Part shown: positions 25,295-33,500 of the stretch, piece by piece
Numbering within the stretch: the first letter of the stretch is position 1
Layout: each line of letters begins with the position of its first letter
DNA from: Bradyrhizobium sp. 195
GTDB lineage: Bacteria > Pseudomonadota > Alphaproteobacteria > Rhizobiales > Xanthobacteraceae
Assembly (NCBI RefSeq): GCF_023101665.1
Contig: NZ_CP082161.1
Coordinates: 4,402,001-4,466,000, forward strand
Reading direction: 5' to 3'
Length of the DNA: 64,000 nt
Notes under the pieces: generated by a model
The model's database searches: none
Told to the model about the DNA's origin: nothing
What the model saw: the letters and a program-made list of their open reading frames with translations, nothing else
Translations under genes and position numbers: made by a program

Positions 25295-25917
25295 CAGTTC
25301 ACCCCGTCCAGCTCGGAGAGCTGAAAGCCCGTCAGTGGCGTGCGCGGGACCAGCCCGATATCTTCCAAGAGATTGGCGAGACCATGAATGGTCATCGACA
25401 CCGCGAAGATCGGCAGCGTCAGGTACATCACCCAGGTCGGCCAGTTCAGCGTCTGGGTATGCTCGGTGTAGAGGAAGTTGAAGGTCTCAGCCGCGAGCTT
25501 GCGCCCGTCGAAGCCGACGCGTGCCAGCCCAACCGGGTCCATCCAGAGCACGCAGGTCACGATCAGGGCGACGCCGAACACGACGACGAGGCCGGTCGAG
25601 ATCATCTTGGCGATCTTCTGGTGCTGCGGCGAAAGACGCTCCGTCAACATAGTCACAGCGAAGTCGAGCCGCAGCCGCGTCATCGCGGAAGCACCGATGA
25701 AGGTCAGCCAGACCACGCAATACACCGCGGATTCATCGATCCAGTAGATCGGGAAACGCGAGTAGCGGGTGACGACGTTCACCAGGATCAGACCGGTGAG
25801 CAGATACATCAGACCCATCAGCGCCAGGCGCTCGAAGGCGAGCAGGGCGCTCGACATCCGGACGATCGTACGTCGGACGCTGAGCGCGCGCGTGGTCGGC
25901 ATCGTCTGCTCGATCAT
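25294..25917 (-). CDS. TRAP transporter small permease (DctQ type), system 1
   Basis: This 207-residue protein has four transmembrane helices and the DctQ pattern (YWIDESAVYCVVWLTFIGASAMTRLRLDFAV, with the WIDE-x-x-x-Y-x-x-VW motif). It pairs with the DctM subunit. It is the first gene of the minus-strand operon DctQ-DctM-DctP-DapA-like. The 21-bp palindrome 40 bp upstream of its start probably serves as operator. The ATG at 25917 starts MIEQTMPT; a second ATG 15 bp in is possible. Confidence 0.9.
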   Translation of the reverse strand: MIEQTMPTTRALSVRRTIVRMSSALLAFERLALMGLMYLLTGLILVNVVTRYSRFPIYWIDESAVYCVVWLTFIGASAMTRLRLDFAVTMLTERLSPQHQKIAKMISTGLVVVFGVALIVTCVLWMDPVGLARVGFDGRKLAAETFNFLYTEHTQTLNWPTWVMYLTLPIFAVSMTIHGLANLLEDIGLVPRTPLTGFQLSELDGVN

Positions 25918-25956
25918 GAAGAGGCCCCAACCCCGAAGATTTGTCGTGCGATTGCC

Positions 25957-25977
25957 AAATGTATAATTTATACATTT
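25957..25977. promoter_or_regulatory. perfect 21-bp palindrome, likely GntR-type operator
   Basis: AAATGTATAA, one central T, then TTATACATTT form a perfect inverted repeat. The inner TGTATA-n-n-n-TATACA is like operators of FadR/FCD GntR regulators. It lies between the TRAP operon start (25917, minus) and the GntR gene (26132, plus), and overlaps TATAAT-like promoter sequence on both strands. Binding by the neighbouring regulator is inferred. Confidence 0.6.
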
Positions 25978-26131
25978 TGGGAGTCAAACAGAGATTGCGA
26001 TCAATTCGGCGGCAGGGCGCCGCTTTTGCCGGGCACTTCTTTTGCGGCGGCTCGGCTTTTGCCGGGCACCTCGACATGCAAGACAGGGACCGCGTCGGCC
26101 GAACGAGTCGGGAAGGACAACAGAAGGTCAG

Positions 26132-26815
26132 ATGAAACAGCCTCTGAAGCATCGCACCTTGTCGGCGGCGATTGTCGATCAGCTCCGCCAGGCGATCCTA
26201 GACGGTAGCTATCCGGCCGGATCGCAACTGCGCCAGGATGCGCTCGGTGAGGCCTATGGCGTCAGCCGGATCCCCGTTCGCGAAGCGCTGTTTCAGTTGG
26301 AGGCGGAAGGCCTCGTGCGCATCGTTCCGCAGAGGGGCGCCATCGTCTCGGAGCTGTCGCTGGACGAAATCAACGATGTCTTCGACCTCCGCCGTATCCT
26401 GGAGCCGCGATTGCTGGCGCAGTCGGCGCCGCGTTTCACGACAGAGGATTTCGAGGGGCTCGACGAGATTCACAAAAGCTTCGAGAAGGCGATCAAGGCG
26501 CGCAATGTCAGTGAATGGGGGCAGCTCAACGCCGACTTCCACATGGCGCTCTACGTGCACGCCCCGCAGCCGCGCACCCGCGCAATCGTGCTGTCGCTGC
26601 TCCAGACCAGCGACCGCTACACCCGCCTCCAGCTCTCCAACACCAAGGCGATGGGGACGGCGGAAAAGGAGCACGCCCATCTGATCGCGCTCTGCCGCGC
26701 GCAGAAGGTTGACGAGGCCTGCCGCTTCCTGGAGCGGCACATCGAAGCCGTGCGCAAGGATCTGTTGCAGGTGGTGGCGAACGCGCCGAAGGGGCGGCGG
26801 AAGAGCGTGCCATAA
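26132..26815 (+). CDS. GntR-family regulator with FCD domain
   Basis: This 227-residue regulator has an N-terminal winged helix-turn-helix (LSAAIVDQLRQAILDGSYPAGSQLRQ ... YGVSRIPVREALFQLEAEGLV) and a C-terminal all-helical FCD domain (FDLRRILEPRLLAQSA, then DFHMALYVHAP and the EHAHLIALC histidines that bind a metal). Such proteins repress sugar-acid or dicarboxylate genes until the ligand binds. It faces the TRAP/DapA-like operon, which it very likely controls. The start follows AGAAGG; a frame extending up to 26042 is unlikely. A short direct repeat (CTTTTGCCGGGCAC at about 26027 and 26057) lies upstream. Confidence 0.92.
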   Translation: MKQPLKHRTLSAAIVDQLRQAILDGSYPAGSQLRQDALGEAYGVSRIPVREALFQLEAEGLVRIVPQRGAIVSELSLDEINDVFDLRRILEPRLLAQSAPRFTTEDFEGLDEIHKSFEKAIKARNVSEWGQLNADFHMALYVHAPQPRTRAIVLSLLQTSDRYTRLQLSNTKAMGTAEKEHAHLIALCRAQKVDEACRFLERHIEAVRKDLLQVVANAPKGRRKSVP

Positions 26816-26825
26816 TCGCCGCTCT

Positions 26826-26917
26826 CGTAGGGTGGGCAAAGCGGAGCGTGCCCACCACCTTTCGCTGATCATAAAAAGATGGTGGGCACGGCGCTGCGCG
26901 CCTTTGCCCACCCTACG
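26826..26917. repeat. palindromic repeat, second copy of the CGTAGGGTGGGCAAAG type
   Basis: It starts CGTAGGGTGGGCAAAGCGG and ends GCCCACCCTACG, with inner arms GTGCCCACCA/TGGTGGGCAC as in the copy at 21923. It lies between the convergent GntR gene and the second TRAP operon. Confidence 0.85.
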
Positions 26918-26946
26918 GAAGCTTTGCCCGCCTTACGATTTCAGCT

Positions 26947-27061
26947 CGTAGGGTGGGTTAGCCGAAGGCGTAATCCACCACTGTGTGCCTCCGCGGAAAA
27001 AGAGGTGGGTTACGCCCTGCGGACCGCGCTTTGCGCGACCGCAGGTCTAACCCACCCTACG
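26947..27061. repeat. palindromic repeat, variant with GGTGGGTTA/TAACCCACC arms
   Basis: Arms CGTAGGGTGGGTTAG and CTAACCCACCCTACG enclose a less symmetrical middle containing GAGGTGGGTTACGCC. It shares the CGTAGGGTGGG end with the neighbouring element, so two related families sit back to back within 240 bp. Confidence 0.8.
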
Positions 27062-27077
27062 GCAGTTGCGATTGCCT

Positions 27078-28436
27078 CTACCTGCTTCCGTCCGGCCCCA
27101 TCACCAGGTCCGGCAGCCCGGTCGAAATCGCCGGAAAGAAACACAGCAGCAGCACCGCGAGCATCATCAGCAGCACGAAGGGCAGGGTACCCCAGATCAC
27201 CTCGCGCAAGGGGATGTCGGGCGCGACGTTGCGGATGACGAAGATGTTGAGGCCGACCGGCGGATGGATCAGCCCCATCTCCATCACGATGGTCATGACC
27301 ACGCCGAACCAGATGATGTCGAAGTTCGCGGCGCGGAGCGGCGGCAGGATGATCGGGGCGGTCATCAGGATGATCGAAACCGGCGGCAGGAAGAAGCCGA
27401 GCACGACCACCATGACGAGGATCGCGAACAAGAGCTCCCAGCGCGGCAGGTGCATCGCGACGATGGATTCGGCGACCGATTGCGAGATGTGCAGATAGCT
27501 CATCACGTAGGAATAGAGCAGCGACATGCCGATGATCATCATCAGCATGGTCGATTCCCGGATCGTCGATTTCATGATCGGGGCGAGATCGCTCGGCCGC
27601 CAGACGCTGTAGATCGCCGCGATCAGCGCCAGAGCGAGAAGACCGCCGAGGCCGGCGGTTTCCGACGGCGTGGCGTAGCCGCCATAGAGCGCGATCATGA
27701 CGCCGGTCAGCAGCAGCACGAAGGGGATGACGCGCGGCAGCACGCTGAAGCGTTCGGCCAGCGTGTACTCGTCGCGGGCGAGGATCGCGGCTTCCGGTCC
27801 GCCGTTCTTGTAGATCGCTTCGGCCGCCGCATATTCCTGGCGGAAGCGGATCACGGCGTAGGCGCCGAACAGCGAGACCAGCAGCAGGCCGGGGCCGATG
27901 CCGGCGAGGAACAGCCGCCCGAGCGACTTTTCCGCAGCGACCGCGAACAGGATCATGGTGATCGAGGGCGGCAGCAGGATGCCGAGCGTGCCGCCGGCGG
28001 CGATGATCCCTGCGGCGAAGCCGCCGGAATAGCCGCGCTTGCGCATCTCGGGGATGCCGGCCGAACCGATCGCCGAGCAGGTCGCGGGCGAGGACCCTGC
28101 CATTGCCGCGAACAGCGCGCAGGCGAACACGTTGGCAACGCCGAGGCCGCCGGGCACGCGATGCAGCCAGGCATGCAGCGCCGAATAGAGATCCTGGCCC
28201 GCGCGCGACTTGCCGATCGCGGCGCCCTTCAGGATGAAGAGCGGGATCGACAGCAGCGTGATCGAGGCCATTTCCTCGTAGACGTTCTGCGTCACCGTAT
28301 CGAGAGAGGCCGAGGGCATGTAGATGGCCATGAACACGACCGCGACCGCGCCGAGCGCGAACGCGATCGGCATGCCCGAGAACATTATCATCAACGTCGC
28401 AACGCCGTAGGCAACGCCGATACCGAACACGCTCAT
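27078..28436 (-). CDS. TRAP transporter large permease (DctM type), system 2
   Basis: This 452-residue protein has 12 or more transmembrane segments. It shows PLFILKGAAIGKSRAGQDLY, FAAGIIAAGGTLGILLPPSITMILFAVAAE and the C-terminal FGVVMTIVMEMGLIHPPVGLNIFVI signature. A central insertion of charged residues (YAAAEAIYKNGGPEAAILARDEYT) between helices is longer than in system 1. The start at 28436 overlaps the DctQ stop; an in-frame start further up adds a non-membrane leader that runs inside DctQ. Confidence 0.92.
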   Translation of the reverse strand: MSVFGIGVAYGVATLMIMFSGMPIAFALGAVAVVFMAIYMPSASLDTVTQNVYEEMASITLLSIPLFILKGAAIGKSRAGQDLYSALHAWLHRVPGGLGVANVFACALFAAMAGSSPATCSAIGSAGIPEMRKRGYSGGFAAGIIAAGGTLGILLPPSITMILFAVAAEKSLGRLFLAGIGPGLLLVSLFGAYAVIRFRQEYAAAEAIYKNGGPEAAILARDEYTLAERFSVLPRVIPFVLLLTGVMIALYGGYATPSETAGLGGLLALALIAAIYSVWRPSDLAPIMKSTIRESTMLMMIIGMSLLYSYVMSYLHISQSVAESIVAMHLPRWELLFAILVMVVVLGFFLPPVSIILMTAPIILPPLRAANFDIIWFGVVMTIVMEMGLIHPPVGLNIFVIRNVAPDIPLREVIWGTLPFVLLMMLAVLLLCFFPAISTGLPDLVMGPDGSR

Positions 28437-28987
28437 GGACGCTTGGCTCCGGTGAAGGGCAGCGCAAGCTGCACGAGGATCTGGATGCAGAGCAGGCTCA
28501 TGCCAAGTGCCATCAGCGAATAGGGGATCGCGAGCGGCGGCGACCACATCGAGTTGGAGACCTGGCCGTCGACATAGGCTTCATGGGCCAGTGTCCAGGA
28601 TTTCCAGGTGAAGAAGGCGCAGAACAGGAACGTGGCGGCGTCGACCAGCCAAAGCCGGATCTTGTTCGCCAGCGGCGACAGCAGGCCGACGAAGGCCTCG
28701 ATGCCGATATGGCCGCGGTTCTGCTGCACATAGGCCGCCGTCATGAAGGTCGCTCCGACCAGCAGGAACACGGCGGCCTCGTCCTGCCAGTAATTGGCGG
28801 CCTTGAACAGCGCGCGGCTGAGCACGCTGTAGCTCAGGATCATGCAAGCGGCGACCAGAGCGACCGCTGCGAACACCACGATGATGGTGTTGAGGACGGC
28901 AAGGCCGCGATCAATCGCTGCCGCAGGGCCTGTGCCCGCGACAGCGTTTGCCGGGCCATCACGATCCGGAAGCGGACCGTGGCTCAT
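28433..28987 (-). CDS. TRAP transporter small permease (DctQ type), system 2
   Basis: This 184-residue protein has four transmembrane helices and a WQDEAAVFLLVGATFMTAAYVQQNRGHIGIEAFV core, the DctQ pattern. The start MSHGPLPDRD overlaps the stop of the binding-protein gene (ATGA), and its end overlaps the start of the large permease. All three genes are therefore tightly coupled in the order P-Q-M, unlike Q-M-P in system 1. Confidence 0.9.
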   Translation of the reverse strand: MSHGPLPDRDGPANAVAGTGPAAAIDRGLAVLNTIIVVFAAVALVAACMILSYSVLSRALFKAANYWQDEAAVFLLVGATFMTAAYVQQNRGHIGIEAFVGLLSPLANKIRLWLVDAATFLFCAFFTWKSWTLAHEAYVDGQVSNSMWSPPLAIPYSLMALGMSLLCIQILVQLALPFTGAKRP

Positions 28988-30006
28988 GCCGCAACGTCGG
29001 TGGCGAGCTTGAGCAGGTTTGCCGCGGTCGCGGTCTTGGCGCTGTAATCCTTCCACGCCGTGTCGCGCGCGATGTCACGCCACTTGCCGACGGTCGCAGC
29101 GTCGAGCGCCGAGACCTTCGCGCCTGCCTTCTCGTAGACCTTGGCGACCTCGACGTCGTCGTCCTGAGCGCCCTTGCGGCCGAAGGCTTCGAGCTCGGTG
29201 CCCACCGTGAGCAGGATGTCCTGCTGGTTCTTCGGCAGCTTGTCGAAGATCGCCTTGGACATCATCAGCGGCTCGAGCATGAACCAGTACGAGGCGCCCG
29301 CACCCGAGGTCAGGGATTTGGCGACCTCTTCCAGACGGAACGAGATCAGGCTGGTCGAAGAGGTGATGCCGGCATCGCAGGCGCCGGTCTGCATCGCCGC
29401 GTAGATTTCGTTCGACGGCACCGACAGCACCGAGGCGCCGGCGGTCTGCAGCACCATGTCCATCTCGCGCGAGCCGCCGCGCACCTTCAGGCCCTTGGCA
29501 TCTTCTGGCGCCACGATCGGCTTGGAGCGGCTGGCGACGCCGCCGGCCTGCCAGACCCAGGTGAGCAGGATGATGCCCTTATCGGCGAGGAAATCGGTCA
29601 GCGCCTTGCCGACCGGCTCCTTCTTCCAGCGCAGGCCCTGGTCGTAGGTGGTCACAAGGCCGGGCATCAGGCCGATATTGGTCTCGGGCAGCTCGCCGCC
29701 GGCATAGGGCATCGGATAGAGCGAGATGTCGAGCGCGCCCTTGCGCATCGCGGAGAACTGCGCGTTGGTCTTGATCAGCGAGGAGTTCGGATAGATTTCG
29801 GCGGCGATGTCGCCATTGCTGCGCTTGGCAACTTCGGCGGCGAACATGCGGCAGAGCCGATCGCGGAAATCACCCTTGTCGATGGTGCCCCCCGGAAACT
29901 GGTGCGAGATCTTCAGCGTGGTGGCGGCCTGTGCGGTGCCGGTGCCGAAGCGGAGAATGGCGGGTGTGGCGACAGCGGTCGCGAGCAGATGGCGGCGCGT
30001 GAACAT
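28984..30006 (-). CDS. TRAP transporter substrate-binding protein (DctP type), system 2
   Basis: This 340-residue exported protein begins MFTRRHLLATAVATPAILRFG, a Tat-like signal cleaved near AQAA. The mature part shows the DctP core (ISHQFPGGTIDKGDFRDRLCRMFAAEV, AMRKGALDISLY, DAKGLKVRGGSREMDMVLQTAGAS), with Arg in LKVRGG as probable carboxylate contact. It differs strongly from the system 1 protein, so the ligand is probably different. It is the first gene of its operon. The correct start is 30006; the open frame continues far upstream but has no coding character there. Confidence 0.92.
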   Translation of the reverse strand: MFTRRHLLATAVATPAILRFGTGTAQAATTLKISHQFPGGTIDKGDFRDRLCRMFAAEVAKRSNGDIAAEIYPNSSLIKTNAQFSAMRKGALDISLYPMPYAGGELPETNIGLMPGLVTTYDQGLRWKKEPVGKALTDFLADKGIILLTWVWQAGGVASRSKPIVAPEDAKGLKVRGGSREMDMVLQTAGASVLSVPSNEIYAAMQTGACDAGITSSTSLISFRLEEVAKSLTSGAGASYWFMLEPLMMSKAIFDKLPKNQQDILLTVGTELEAFGRKGAQDDDVEVAKVYEKAGAKVSALDAATVGKWRDIARDTAWKDYSAKTATAANLLKLATDVAA

Positions 30007-30333
30007 GATCTGATCCCTTGGGCGGTTCTTAACGGTTCTTGTTTGGCGTGATTGGTCTGGGTTTCCGAGACCGGCGCGTAGGTCCATCCTAGCCGGTCTT
30101 TCACCCGATGATCTCTCATCTGATAGTTCGAGACCGAATGCCGCGGCAAGTGCCGGACGTGCTGCGCTGCACACTTCCGCTCCCCGCTGCAGGCCCCCGC
30201 TCGTCCGAACGACGGATCGCAGCGGATCGCCAAAATTTATCGCCGGCGGCGTAACAAGGCGGGTCGTCCATCCGTCGAAATTGAATAGCGGCGTCCGTCG
30301 CTGACAAACACCACCTCGAAGGGAAGATGATCC
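30007..30333. other. divergent promoter region between TRAP system 2 and the MXKDX gene
   Basis: This 327-bp gap must contain the promoters of both flanking genes. A short inverted repeat GATGA-tctc-TCATC (30107-30120) is a weak operator candidate. There is no regulator gene beside this TRAP operon. No coding frame is convincing. Confidence 0.4.
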
Positions 30334-30579
30334 ATGACCATTCGCACCCGTATCGTGCTCGGCGTCTCGGCTGCCGCTCTCTCGCTTGGCCTCGCGTTTG
30401 CGCCGGCAGCCTTTGCTCAGGACAAGATGGGCAAGGATGACGGGATGATGAAGAAGGATACGATGTCCAAGGACGGCATGATGAAGAAGGACACCATGTC
30501 CAAGGACGACGGCATGAAGAAGGACCACATGTCGAAGGACGGGATGAAGAAAGACGACGGAATGATGAAGAAGAACTGA
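30334..30579 (+). CDS. pentapeptide MXKDX repeat protein
   Basis: This 81-residue exported protein has a signal peptide (residues 1 to about 28, cleaved after AFAQ). The mature chain is nothing but Met/Lys/Asp repeats (MKKD, MSKD, DDGM). This matches the MXKDX family of small periplasmic proteins in proteobacteria, whose role is unknown; metal binding has been suggested for such Met- and Asp-rich tails, but nothing here proves it. The internal repeat can expand or shrink by slippage. Confidence 0.9.
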   Translation: MTIRTRIVLGVSAAALSLGLAFAPAAFAQDKMGKDDGMMKKDTMSKDGMMKKDTMSKDDGMKKDHMSKDGMKKDDGMMKKN

Positions 30580-30704
30580 TCTTCGACCGGCGCTGCAGCG
30601 TTTGCGACACGCAGACGCGCGGTCTCGAACTTCCTGGGGCGGTCGTGTGGACCGCCCCGGAAGCAAGGTATCAGTTCAATTCAATTGAACGTGAGGTGTG
30701 ATCG

Positions 30705-31052
30705 TTACTTGCGCTTGGCCTTGCGGGCGGCGTAGCGGGCGTCGCGCTTGGCCTTCTGCTCGGCCTCGACTTCAGCCAGCTTGGCGACCGCTTCTTCCGC
30801 CTCGCGGGCGATCCGCGCAGCCTCCGCGGCTGCCGCTTCCTCCGCGACGCGCTTCTGCTCGGCCTTTTCGGCTTCGCGCGCTGCCTTTGTCTCGGCGCGC
30901 TTGGCCGCGAGTGCCTCGCGCTCGGCGCGTCGTGCGGCGACCGCCGGATCGTCGTGACCCGGCTGCGACTTGAACTTGTTCAAAAGATTTTTGCGTGCTT
31001 CCTGCGCCGCCTTTTGTCGGTCGGAGAAGCCTGGTTCCCTGAATCCACTCAT
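30705..31052 (-). CDS. DUF6481 family charged helical protein
   Basis: This 115-residue protein begins MSGFREPGFSDRQKAAQEARKNLL and continues as one long Ala/Glu/Lys/Arg-rich helix. The N-terminal FREPGF-x-DRQKAA motif is typical of DUF6481. It has no signal peptide. It is likely soluble and able to form a single alpha-helix or coiled coil; the basic C-terminus (YAARKAKRK) may contact nucleic acid. Function unknown. Confidence 0.85.
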   Translation of the reverse strand: MSGFREPGFSDRQKAAQEARKNLLNKFKSQPGHDDPAVAARRAEREALAAKRAETKAAREAEKAEQKRVAEEAAAAEAARIAREAEEAVAKLAEVEAEQKAKRDARYAARKAKRK

Positions 31053-31315
31053 CGAACGAACCTTGTCTTCCTCACTTTCAGCCCTACATCACTGCGTGTT
31101 GGTACGTCGGCTGGGCATAGCGGGCGCCACGCGACGCAGAAGCGTGTACATCGGTGCGCGTCGCGAAGCCACCCATAATCGCAGCCGATCAGGTCAACGA
31201 AAAATCGCCCCCAACGACGATCTCTCGTAGCCCGGAAAAACTGCCGAATTGTGATGTCCCTCATATAGGGACCACGAGGGCGGGGCCTAGCGTCCGCCCG
31301 ATACGGAGCACGGGT

Positions 31316-31549
31316 ATGCCGATCTCAAGACTAAGCCTGAAGGCGCTCGTAGTTGCCTTCGTCCTGGTAGCCGTTGCCGGTGCCATGCTGCTGCTCAGTC
31401 GTCCGCAGCCGATCGAGAGTGCCGTCCTGGGAGCCGGCTGGGAATGCACCCAGACCGCCTTCGTTCTCACGACCTGCGCCCCGCGTGTCCCGGCGATCCC
31501 GGCCGTCGAAACCTCCCGCAAGGATGCGATCCGGGCGACACGAGGCTGA
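31316..31549 (+). CDS. small single-pass exported or membrane protein
   Basis: The 77-residue protein begins MPISRLSLKA. It has one hydrophobic segment (LVVAFVLVAVAGAMLLL) and then a periplasmic part with two cysteines (WECTQTAFVLTTCAP) that could pair. ACGGAGCA lies at a good distance before the ATG at 31316. No family is recognised. Confidence 0.6.
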   Translation: MPISRLSLKALVVAFVLVAVAGAMLLLSRPQPIESAVLGAGWECTQTAFVLTTCAPRVPAIPAVETSRKDAIRATRG

Positions 31550-31620
31550 GGTGGCTGACCTGGGATGTGACGGGACGTCGCAGAGGTGATAAGCCGGCTT
31601 GCCCGCGCGACCAGGTAGCC

Positions 31621-31839
31621 ATGCCCACATCCCAGCCCGAATCGGGCGAGAAGCCGAAATCCCAGCAGAAACCTCCTTCCGGTGACAACCGCCGCGGCGC
31701 GATCGCCGGCTTGATCATCGCGATCATGATCCTCGGTATCGGCTGGTGGCTCGCCCGGGACCTCACCGCGGCCAGCAAGATGCAGGACTGCCTGATGTCC
31801 GGGCGCAGCAACTGCAACGTGATCGAGCCGGCCCGCTAG
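31621..31839 (+). CDS. small single-pass membrane protein
   Basis: This 72-residue protein begins MPTSQPESGE, a polar N-terminus of about 27 residues followed by one helix (AIAGLIIAIMILGIGWWLA). A short tail has two cysteines (MQDCLMSGRSNC) that would lie in the periplasm. Similar small proteins are, from memory, conserved in Bradyrhizobium. It lies 71 bp after another one-helix protein. Function unknown. Confidence 0.6.
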   Translation: MPTSQPESGEKPKSQQKPPSGDNRRGAIAGLIIAIMILGIGWWLARDLTAASKMQDCLMSGRSNCNVIEPAR

Positions 31840-32014
31840 AAGCGGTCCAGCGGGCCGCTTGGGCCGAAAAAATGCCCTGATCTTAACCATTTGTAACGGG
31901 ACTTCGCCGACCAAAGCAGGTCAGCTATGTCAGCCGGCATCAAGCCCGACGCGAGGCGAATCGTCTATCGCGCTAGGCACCACGGCAATCGAGAGAGCAG
32001 GGGGTTAAGCACGC

Positions 32015-32791
32015 ATGAGTGCGTCCAGCCGCATAAAGATCATTACTCCCTTGGTTTCGGCCATGTCGCTGCTCGCGCTGTCGGCGCAGGCCCAGGACGC
32101 GAGGCCCCCAAGGGACGCCGGCCAGCCTGCGGCCGGCCCGGCCGCAGGGGCACCGCCCCCGAACAATCAGAACATGCGCAAGGGCCCCCCGCCGCAGCAG
32201 GCGGCCCGGCCCGCGCCGCCGCCCGGTGGCCAGCCCCATGCGGGTCCTGGTCCGCACGGCGCTGGCGGCCCGCCGCCCGGACGGTATGTCGCCCGCGGTC
32301 CCGCGCCGACGCGCGACTGGGGCGGACACACCTATCGTGGCAGTCGCGCCTGGGATGGCGGGCGCTGGCGCCACGAAGTCCACAACGGCCGCTCCGGTTG
32401 GTGGTGGGACGTTGGCGGTGTCTGGTATTATTATCCGCAGCGAATGGCGGGTCCGCCCGCCTACATCTCGGAGGAGTATTACGACGACGTGCCGGTGGCC
32501 TACGCTCCAGCGCCGCCGCCGGTGGCCTATGCGCCGCCACCTCCGCCTCCGCCGCCGGCTGATCCTGGCGCGAGCGCGCTTGGCGGCGCCATCGTCGGCG
32601 GCGTGCTCGGCGGACTGATCTCGGGCAATGCAACAGGAGCTGCCGCCGGCGCGGTTCTCGGCGGCGCAACCGGAGCCATCGCGGGCGCCACCGCCGCATC
32701 CCAGCCCGGTTACTACTGGGCGCAGGGCACTTGCTACTACCGCTATCCGAGCGGCCAGTATGTGCAGGCCGATCCCCGCGCCTGCTACTGA
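32015..32791 (+). CDS. secreted proline-rich protein with a glycine-zipper segment
   Basis: This 258-residue protein has a signal peptide ending ALSAQAQ. A long Pro/Ala/Gly-rich stretch (about 27-95) is followed by an aromatic domain rich in Trp/Tyr (SRAWDGGRWRHEVHNGRSGWWWDVGGVWYYYP), a second poly-proline segment, and a glycine-zipper (SALGGAIVGGVLGGLISGN ... GAVLGGATGAIAG). The tail carries two cysteines. The glycine zipper suggests insertion in, or tight packing at, the outer membrane. The family is a typical rhizobial envelope protein without a known role. Confidence 0.8.
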   Translation: MSASSRIKIITPLVSAMSLLALSAQAQDARPPRDAGQPAAGPAAGAPPPNNQNMRKGPPPQQAARPAPPPGGQPHAGPGPHGAGGPPPGRYVARGPAPTRDWGGHTYRGSRAWDGGRWRHEVHNGRSGWWWDVGGVWYYYPQRMAGPPAYISEEYYDDVPVAYAPAPPPVAYAPPPPPPPPADPGASALGGAIVGGVLGGLISGNATGAAAGAVLGGATGAIAGATAASQPGYYWAQGTCYYRYPSGQYVQADPRACY

Positions 32792-32939
32792 GTTTCCCAA
32801 GCCGATTGAACCAGAGGCGGGCCCCGGCCCGCCTTTTTCTTGCGCGCCGGTAATTGCATCAAATTGGCGCTGGCGCTCGTTGCCGCCTCACGCAAGTCTC
32901 AAAACAAAAATGTCGGGATGATTCGCGGGGACGTCGGAC

Positions 32940-33032
32940 ATGCTGGATGCAATCCAGATCAGCTTGGCGCTTTGGGCCATGATCGTTTGCGGCGGGATCA
33001 AGCTTGGGCAGGTGCTGCACTGCCTGTTCTAG
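32940..33032 (+). CDS. 30-aa putative membrane peptide
   Basis: This very short frame begins MLDAIQISLA and is mostly one hydrophobic helix (LALWAMIVCGGIKLG), ending LHCLF. A GGGGA lies about 10 bp upstream of the ATG. The sequence looks more like a real membrane peptide than chance, but at 30 residues the evidence is thin. Confidence 0.35.
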   Translation: MLDAIQISLALWAMIVCGGIKLGQVLHCLF

Positions 33033-33080
33033 CGCACGATTCCGGCGGCGAGCCTTGCAGGGGGATGGATCACCCTCGCG

Positions 33081-33257
33081 TCAAGACACGAGCCAGTTGA
33101 AGAACGCAATCGCGCCCCAGACCAGGCCGGCGATCCAGGCCAGCATCACGATGCCGATGGTGCCGAGATAGGCGACGCCGACCAGGTCGCTCCTGTGTCG
33201 TCGCGTCGGGACGTTGGCTGAGGCTGCTGCGTCTTGTGTCATGACGGAAACCACCAT
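33081..33257 (-). CDS. small membrane protein, paralogue of the gene at 9128
   Basis: This 58-residue protein has a polar N-terminus and one helix (LGTIGIVMLAWIAGLVWGAIAF) ending in NWLVS. It shares LG-x-x-GI-x-MLAWI and the terminal NWL with the 9128-9340 product. The ATG at 33257 has GAGGA before it; an ATG at 33242 is a second choice. Function unknown. Confidence 0.55.
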   Translation of the reverse strand: MVVSVMTQDAAASANVPTRRHRSDLVGVAYLGTIGIVMLAWIAGLVWGAIAFFNWLVS

Positions 33258-33500
33258 CGATGTCCTCGCGCTCCTGAAAGCGTCGAGACCATGTTTAGCC
33301 GAGGTGCAGGGCCGAGACTGTGACGCCATTCACAGATCGTCCGAATGAAGCCCATCTTCATGGCTTCGCAATCAGCGCATGCACACGGTGAGGTGAGGGT
33401 GCCCGGGCGCTCGCCCAGCCGGGAAACCGTGACGTTACCCCGCAATCATACGGACGAAATTGCCACGCGCTTGTCCAGATGGCCGGCTAGAGTCGACCTC

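Noticed and set aside
27066..28523. 485-codon plus-strand frame opposite TRAP system 2
   Set aside because: It is dominated by His/Asp/Gln/Arg repeats that are the reverse complement of hydrophobic membrane codons. Not a gene.
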